From contig CAJTMA010000020.1 of the NCBI GenBank assembly GCA_910577205.1, forward strand, positions 1 through 26,486: DNA of 26,486 nt. The letters are read 5' to 3'. How positions within the stretch are numbered: position 1 is the stretch's first letter; each line of letters opens with the position of its first letter. The notes under the pieces are model-generated. The model did no database searches, had not been told where the DNA came from, and worked only from the letters and a program-made list of their open reading frames with translations. This DNA is from an uncultured Alphaproteobacteria bacterium (lineage in GTDB: Bacteria > Pseudomonadota > Alphaproteobacteria > RF32 > CAG-239). The position numbers and the translations under genes are program-made. Below, one piece after another: positions 22,397 through 26,486 of the stretch.

Positions 22397-23932
22397 TTAT
22401 TTGTCCTTCACCAGCGGAGCAAAACGCTTCAACTCTGTCAGACGGTAGCCGGTATAAGTTCCAAGCAGCATAACCGCAAACAGAATAACCAGATTCAACT
22501 CGTTAAAGACAAACATAATATGGCGGATAACCTCATTATTGATGATGGCATAAACAATAATGGCGGCAATAACGCTGTAAAAAACCTCCCGGCAGGCATT
22601 GCTTGGACCTTCTTCTTCCCAGGTTATGGAGGCGCGTTCAATAATCCACGCCATAATAATGATTGGGAAAAAGACGGCCGACAGGCCAATGTCAACGCTA
22701 AAGCGGTATCCGAGAATTGTCATTGACTGCATCATCAGAATAACAAAAATAACAACAGCAGAAATTCGCGGGACTAACAGCAGATTAAGACGCGATAAAA
22801 CCGCACGCAACACCAATCCGACAGATAGAATGATGGAGAAGCACACCAAACCCGGAATAAGTCCGGTTTTAACCAGAGCCAGAGAAATCAGCATAGGCGT
22901 AAATGTTCCCATGGTGACAATGCCGACCACATTGCGGATAAGCACAATGACCAAAATAGCCAGCGGAAAGATAGTCAGCCACTTGATGGTGTTTTGCTCA
23001 TTCAGCGGCAGATTAAAAACCGAGTAATCAAACAAAGTTTCCTGTTTGGCGAGTTTAGCTCTTTTTCCCGCCAGATTAAGCGTGGAGGTGATAGACTTCA
23101 TTACCGAAAACTTAACGGTAGAATTATTTCCGCCCTCAACGTCAATCAGCGATTCGCCGCCGCGTTGGAACAGGACAAAGTTTTCGGGTTTTCCTTTTTT
23201 GCCGGTTTCGATGTTATACAGCTTCCACACGCCGTCAATATAACCTTCTAACATTAAATCGGCAGAGAAAGACTTCTTGTCTTCTTCCAGCTTGATGCCC
23301 CTGGCAGTACGGTTGGGGATGCCTTTCAAATCCAGCAAAGTGCGGATAGCATTGCTGATGTCTTTGGGCGTTTTTTTCAGAGGAAGAAAAGCAACAACAG
23401 TTGAATCCGGCGGTGTCTGATTCAGCAGGCGGATGATTTTTTGAACCTTATCTCCCGGCATGGCTTCTGCTTGCTGCAAAAGCTTTTCGGCAGTTGCCGC
23501 CATTTGCTCGTCTAATATCGGTTTTTCTGGCTGAGCAGGGGCGGGAGCTGGTGTCTTTCCTTTGGCATCTTCATTATCGAACAGCAAAACCCGGTAATAA
23601 ATATTCTGTTCCTGCTCCATGCTGTCAGATGTCAGAATAATCCGGTTTTGTTTGGGTAGTTTTTTGATTTTGTAATTGGGGGCAACGATGTCTTCGTCAA
23701 GAATTTTAAAATCATCGCTGATTGTCGGGGTGGCAAGAGAAACTTTAATCGGGTCGCCGTTAGGTTCAAAAGAAACATGGGCTTCAATCGTCCATACTTT
23801 TGCAGTTTGCTTGGGCATGAATTTAAAGCCCCAGTAAGTCGTTTTGTAATAAATGCTGAAAGCCGCAAAAATTACAGACAAAATCAGTCCCAAAGTGAGA
23901 ATTTTGCGAACGGAAACAAACTTTTTAAGCAT
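22397..23932 (-). CDS. Inactive transglutaminase fused to 7 transmembrane helices
   Basis: Membrane protein of the family with an inactive transglutaminase domain (Transglut_i_TM type) plus a 7TM_transglut-type C-terminus. An N-terminal helix (residues about 11-28) is followed by a periplasmic domain to about residue 310 with a Pro/Ala linker (KTPAPAPAQPEKP). The transglutaminase-like part (IRTLLDLKGIPNRTARGIKL, DGVWKLYNIETG) contains no Cys at all, so the catalytic Cys is missing. About seven hydrophobic helices follow from residue 320. AGAGAG lies upstream of ATG 23932. It sits between the retropepsin (14-nt gap) and the ATP-grasp gene (1-nt gap). A receptor or scaffold role for the ligase product is a reasonable inference. 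Confidence 0.9.
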   Translation of the reverse strand: MLKKFVSVRKILTLGLILSVIFAAFSIYYKTTYWGFKFMPKQTAKVWTIEAHVSFEPNGDPIKVSLATPTISDDFKILDEDIVAPNYKIKKLPKQNRIILTSDSMEQEQNIYYRVLLFDNEDAKGKTPAPAPAQPEKPILDEQMAATAEKLLQQAEAMPGDKVQKIIRLLNQTPPDSTVVAFLPLKKTPKDISNAIRTLLDLKGIPNRTARGIKLEEDKKSFSADLMLEGYIDGVWKLYNIETGKKGKPENFVLFQRGGESLIDVEGGNNSTVKFSVMKSITSTLNLAGKRAKLAKQETLFDYSVFNLPLNEQNTIKWLTIFPLAILVIVLIRNVVGIVTMGTFTPMLISLALVKTGLIPGLVCFSIILSVGLVLRAVLSRLNLLLVPRISAVVIFVILMMQSMTILGYRFSVDIGLSAVFFPIIIMAWIIERASITWEEEGPSNACREVFYSVIAAIIVYAIINNEVIRHIMFVFNELNLVILFAVMLLGTYTGYRLTELKRFAPLVKDK

Positions 23933-23946
23933 GGGTAGGCTCTCTT

Positions 23947-24495
23947 TTAATGCAGGGTGTTGGAAAGCGATGTATCGACAATGGCGCGTCCGGTGAGAAT
24001 ATTGCGCCCGATAAGTGCTTGATACTCAAATTTTTCTCTGTCAGCTAAAGAAAATTTTTCTTTGATGATTTGGCCGCCGAACTTAATATCCATCAAAACA
24101 GATGCCCGTTTTTCGCTTTCATTAATACGTTTGATGGTTACGAAACGTAAAATTTTCTTTTCAAAAAAATGCTTTTCTCCGCTTTGGTCATTCACAAGTT
24201 CAAAGCTGACCCATTTCTCGCCGTCCCGTTCAAAATAGCGCACTTTTTGAACATCCAGCGATGAATTTTCTGCCCCGGTATCAATTCTGGCAAGCAAAGG
24301 CGATTTCATCGGCAGAATATAAACCGGTTCTACAGCGCCGATTATGCCGAGGGCGTGCTTAGGCGCTTCCGGTCGTTTGACTTCAACAGCTGGAACAATT
24401 TTTGGGGGGATTGGCTTAAGCGGCTGAGTGCTTTCGCAGGCAGAGCATATGATTGTTAAAACTGCGAGAAGGGTAATTTTATAAATTTTATTCAT
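23947..24495 (-). CDS. Retropepsin-like aspartic protease (RimB/Zn_protease PF05618-type), probable lipoprotein
   Basis: Small aspartic protease of the group once annotated as ATP-dependent zinc protease. The catalytic motif is Asp72-Thr73-Gly74 in LLARIDTGAENSSLDV, and the family's second block appears as ALIGRNILTGRAIVDTS. The N-terminus MNKIYKITLLAVLTIICSAC is a signal peptide. Cys20 follows a Ser-Ala pair, so it may be lipidated, but position -3 is Cys rather than Leu, making the lipobox non-standard. A Pro-rich linker (residues 24-48) separates it from the domain. As one Asp is present per chain, a homodimer is expected. First gene of the trio with the 7TM and ATP-grasp genes; no Shine-Dalgarno is obvious. 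Confidence 0.88.
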   Translation of the reverse strand: MNKIYKITLLAVLTIICSACESTQPLKPIPPKIVPAVEVKRPEAPKHALGIIGAVEPVYILPMKSPLLARIDTGAENSSLDVQKVRYFERDGEKWVSFELVNDQSGEKHFFEKKILRFVTIKRINESEKRASVLMDIKFGGQIIKEKFSLADREKFEYQALIGRNILTGRAIVDTSLSNTLH

Positions 24496-24573
24496 CTGAT
24501 TATGTCGTAAATATTAATGTTTAGTTAATACATTATTTACAATCAAAGACTGTTAAAAGTAAAGTTAAATTTA

Positions 24574-24624
24574 TGCTGTTGTATATAACAGCAGATTAGG
24601 CGGCCCAAGCTGTCCTGAGCCGCC
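24574..24624 (-). terminator. Two hairpins downstream of the porin gene
   Basis: GGCGGC (24599-24604) pairs with GCCGCC (24619-24624); TGCTGTT/AACAGCA with a GTATAT loop (24574-24593) follows on the minus strand, ending in an A/T-rich tract with AAATTT. Together they are a probable terminator of the porin gene. Confidence 0.6.
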
Positions 24625-24633
24625 CTAAAAGGG

Positions 24634-25902
24634 TTAGAAGAAGAAAGTGGAACGCAGGGTAAAGACTGTTGCATAGTCTGATTTGGGGTTGGAGGCCGGA
24701 TCAATATAAAATTGAACGTCTGGCGTTATTGTCATCCATTTGGAAATACCCCAAGCCCAGTATCCTTCAATAATTTTTTCGCTTTCATGGTTGAGTTTAG
24801 AACCCACGGCTTTCTCATTAATGTGGTTATAAGCAAATGCCAGCCCGATTTGGTCTAAAGGATTACGATCCAGCGGATTATTGTAAACTGCGCCCAGAAC
24901 ATATGAACGGTTAATTGTTTCCGTGTGGCCGGAAACGCCGTTTATACGTCCAAACACCGCCAACTTGTCGCCGATGTCTTGGCTGATGTTGAGTGACCAG
25001 CCGTTTGTGGTTTCCGGCTGAAGCTTAACTCCCGGAACATTATAAACCATAACGGAGTATTGTCCCGCGCCTAGGCCTTTGATTGTTGGCGTATAAGATA
25101 CGGAGGCAAAGGTTGAGTAATGTTCATCGCTGAAATTATTTAACTGCACGCTGGTTGCGTCAACGTCTGTCGCATCTTGTCCGCCGAATGTAAAACTCCA
25201 ATCTTCATTTGGCGCAATCTGGGCGTACATCCCCACGCCGGCGATAGGATAAGATGCCGAAGCGTTTTGAGATAATGCGTAGTTGATAAAGTTTACCTGT
25301 TGGTTTGCCGCATAAGCTGAACCGTCAAAATTATAAAGCGGAAATTGACCCAAACCGAGTGTCAGCCATTTCCAGTCACCACCGAACTGATAACTGTAAT
25401 ATAATTCGTCAAAAGAATTTTGCGGGGTGGTATAGTCATTAATATCTGTCTGAACGCCGATACGATTACCCAGCCAGCTGCCGTTCTTGCCGCCGTAACG
25501 TATCATGGTATAAGCTGCATTCAAAGTCCCCGTACCATATTCATTGTTAAAGGTAGTCCATGTGATTGACGGATAAATATAAGTTTGCATAGAATTTTTT
25601 TTGCCGTTTGGCGCTGCCCGTTGCCCCATATAAGAAATGTCAACCGAGTAATCAAAGCCATAATTTTTGTTGAGGCGGTTTTTGAAATCGGTATAGACCT
25701 GCCCGAAATCGCTGAATGTACGGTTACGGCGGGTTTGGTTGGTTGCCACTCTTTCTTTGGCACTCTTAGATTTGTTAATATCATTTTGCAAAGATTGATG
25801 GCTGTTATCCGAAACAACGGTTTGAGCGGATACCGGAGCAGCAAACAGGCCGATACCTAAAGCCAAGCCGGAAACTAACGAAATATAACGGTGCGGTTTC
25901 AT
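24634..25902 (-). CDS. OprB-family outer-membrane porin
   Basis: Outer-membrane beta-barrel of the carbohydrate-selective OprB family. The signal peptide ends at VSA (residue 26). A polar stretch is followed by alternating aromatic strands with family features (TFNNEYGTGTLNAAYTMI, ELYYSYQFGGDWKWLTLGLGQFPLYNFDG, DQIGLAFAY, GYWAWGISKWMTITPDVQFYIDP), and the chain ends in FFF, the expected C-terminal aromatic. Length (422 aa) is typical. AAGGA lies 9 nt before ATG 25902. Chlamydial AaxA, the arginine porin of the AaxABC system, belongs to this same family, and aaxB/aaxC homologues are 11 kb away; sugar uptake is the default family role, so arginine uptake is only a possibility. Confidence 0.9.
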   Translation of the reverse strand: MKPHRYISLVSGLALGIGLFAAPVSAQTVVSDNSHQSLQNDINKSKSAKERVATNQTRRNRTFSDFGQVYTDFKNRLNKNYGFDYSVDISYMGQRAAPNGKKNSMQTYIYPSITWTTFNNEYGTGTLNAAYTMIRYGGKNGSWLGNRIGVQTDINDYTTPQNSFDELYYSYQFGGDWKWLTLGLGQFPLYNFDGSAYAANQQVNFINYALSQNASASYPIAGVGMYAQIAPNEDWSFTFGGQDATDVDATSVQLNNFSDEHYSTFASVSYTPTIKGLGAGQYSVMVYNVPGVKLQPETTNGWSLNISQDIGDKLAVFGRINGVSGHTETINRSYVLGAVYNNPLDRNPLDQIGLAFAYNHINEKAVGSKLNHESEKIIEGYWAWGISKWMTITPDVQFYIDPASNPKSDYATVFTLRSTFFF

Positions 25903-26066
25903 CTGACAATTCCTTATTGCGCTGAAAATATGTAAAGACCACTCCTATTTAATTATTGATTGGTGAATATAAAGGAGAGGGAGAAAAATTTATTGACTTA
26001 TAAGCATATATCGCTTAGCGTGGCAAAATATTTATATTATCATGTCTAATTCAAATACCTGTTATT

Positions 26067-26378
26067 ATGGCTCAAGTTATCACGAAGGAAGACGGCCTGC
26101 AAATGATGAAGCGCGCCTTTCCTGAAGCAAAAAATTTGTTTAATGCAAATCCGGCATTATGTACTGTATTTACAGGCTGCGAAAAGGCTATCCCTTTTTG
26201 TTTGGTTTCTAATGTTAATGGACGATTTTATGTCCGGGAAATTATCTCCGGCCGCAGTTATCAGACCTCTAATCTCATATATCGGGAGATGGATGTTGGT
26301 GAAACTCATTCGAATATGACGGTTGTTAATCAGAATGGAAATTCGGTTGTGCGGATGATTAAAAAATTAAACGCTTAA
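26067..26378 (+). CDS. Small protein of unknown function, 103 aa
   Basis: I do not recognise the family. The protein has no signal peptide or membrane segment. It looks like a small alpha/beta protein: an N-terminal helix (KEDGLQMMKRAFPEAKNLF), a strand-rich middle (CTVFTGCEKAIPFCLVSNVNGRFYVREIISGR) with three Cys, and a C-terminal strand ending KKLNA. No Shine-Dalgarno precedes ATG 26067, as for the genes at 9553 and 10353. It is divergent from the porin across a 164-bp AT-rich region with no clear promoter, and has its own terminator, so it is monocistronic. Confidence 0.68.
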   Translation: MAQVITKEDGLQMMKRAFPEAKNLFNANPALCTVFTGCEKAIPFCLVSNVNGRFYVREIISGRSYQTSNLIYREMDVGETHSNMTVVNQNGNSVVRMIKKLNA

Positions 26379-26384
26379 ATGAAT

Positions 26385-26421
26385 AAAAGGGAGATGATTC
26401 TTTGAAATATCTCCCTTTTTT
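26385..26421. terminator. Rho-independent terminator, probably bidirectional
   Basis: AAAAGGGAGAT (26385-26395) pairs with ATCTCCCTTTT (26409-26419) plus extra T residues; A and T runs on both sides. It begins 6 nt after the stop of the 103-residue gene. Confidence 0.9.
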
Positions 26422-26431
26422 CTGTGTTGCG

Positions 26432-26486
26432 TTAAAAACCTTTGCAAGGAAAAAATGTTAGTTTGTTAATTCCCGCTTTGCCTACG
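26432..26486 (-). CDS. Possible 3' end of a minus-strand gene (partial)
   Basis: One minus-strand frame enters at the window edge and reads GKAGINKLTFFPCKGF before a TAA at 26432-26434, just upstream (on that strand) of the bidirectional terminator. The spacing suits a convergent gene end, but only about 17 codons are visible and another frame is also open for a few codons, so this is weak. Confidence 0.25.
   Translation of the reverse strand, partial: VGKAGINKLTFFPCKGF

Noticed and set aside
26440..26470. Possible plus-strand gene start (ATG after AAGGA) near the right edge
   Set aside because: The frame meets a stop after four codons.

Overview
The window looks like chromosomal DNA of a Gram-negative alphaproteobacterium with mid-40s GC by eye, probably gut- or host-associated. 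Three things point there. The GyrA C-terminal domain carries the acidic insertion usual in alphaproteobacteria. UvrA has the CPVSGF form of the first zinc module. The secreted proteins include Cys-rich, DUF1566-type products often seen in uncultured gut alphaproteobacteria. The taxonomic call is inference; there is no rRNA here.

Left part (1-8790). The 3' end of a Cys-rich DUF1566-like surface protein gene converges on uvrA (minus strand) through a bidirectional terminator. An orphan Liv-type periplasmic binding protein gene follows, divergent from uvrA, with a perfect 12-bp palindrome in the shared region. Then come ssb and gyrA, each with its own terminator.

Accessory middle (8790-11125). 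A promoter sits directly after the gyrA terminator and leads into a strongly self-complementary RNA of about 100 nt, a 76-residue XRE-type HTH gene, a second structured RNA segment and a strong terminator. Two monocistronic genes follow: an unrecognised 241-residue protein and a DUF218/YdcF-like protein. Each has its own terminator and neither has a visible Shine-Dalgarno sequence.

Acid-resistance and efflux block (11130-18052). On the minus strand, a pyruvoyl-dependent arginine decarboxylase (Thr52-Ser53 self-cleavage site, as in chlamydial AaxB) is followed by an APC-family arginine/agmatine-type antiporter (AaxC/ArcD-like). Divergent from these is an RND efflux pair (lipoprotein adaptor plus HAE1 permease) without an outer-membrane factor. 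A structured 3' region and a terminator end the block.

Right part (18058-26486, mostly minus strand). It holds a secreted Cys-rich repeat protein, a single-gene IS200-type element, a cyclophilin and a compact trio: RimK-like ATP-grasp ligase, inactive transglutaminase with 7 TM helices, and retropepsin-like protease. An OprB-type porin follows, the same family as chlamydial AaxA. A small unknown protein gene (plus strand) and possibly the last codons of a minus-strand gene end the window.

How parts may work together: porin, AaxB and AaxC could form an arginine-in/agmatine-out acid-resistance route. The ATP-grasp trio forms an envelope-associated amidoligase/protease module of unknown substrate.
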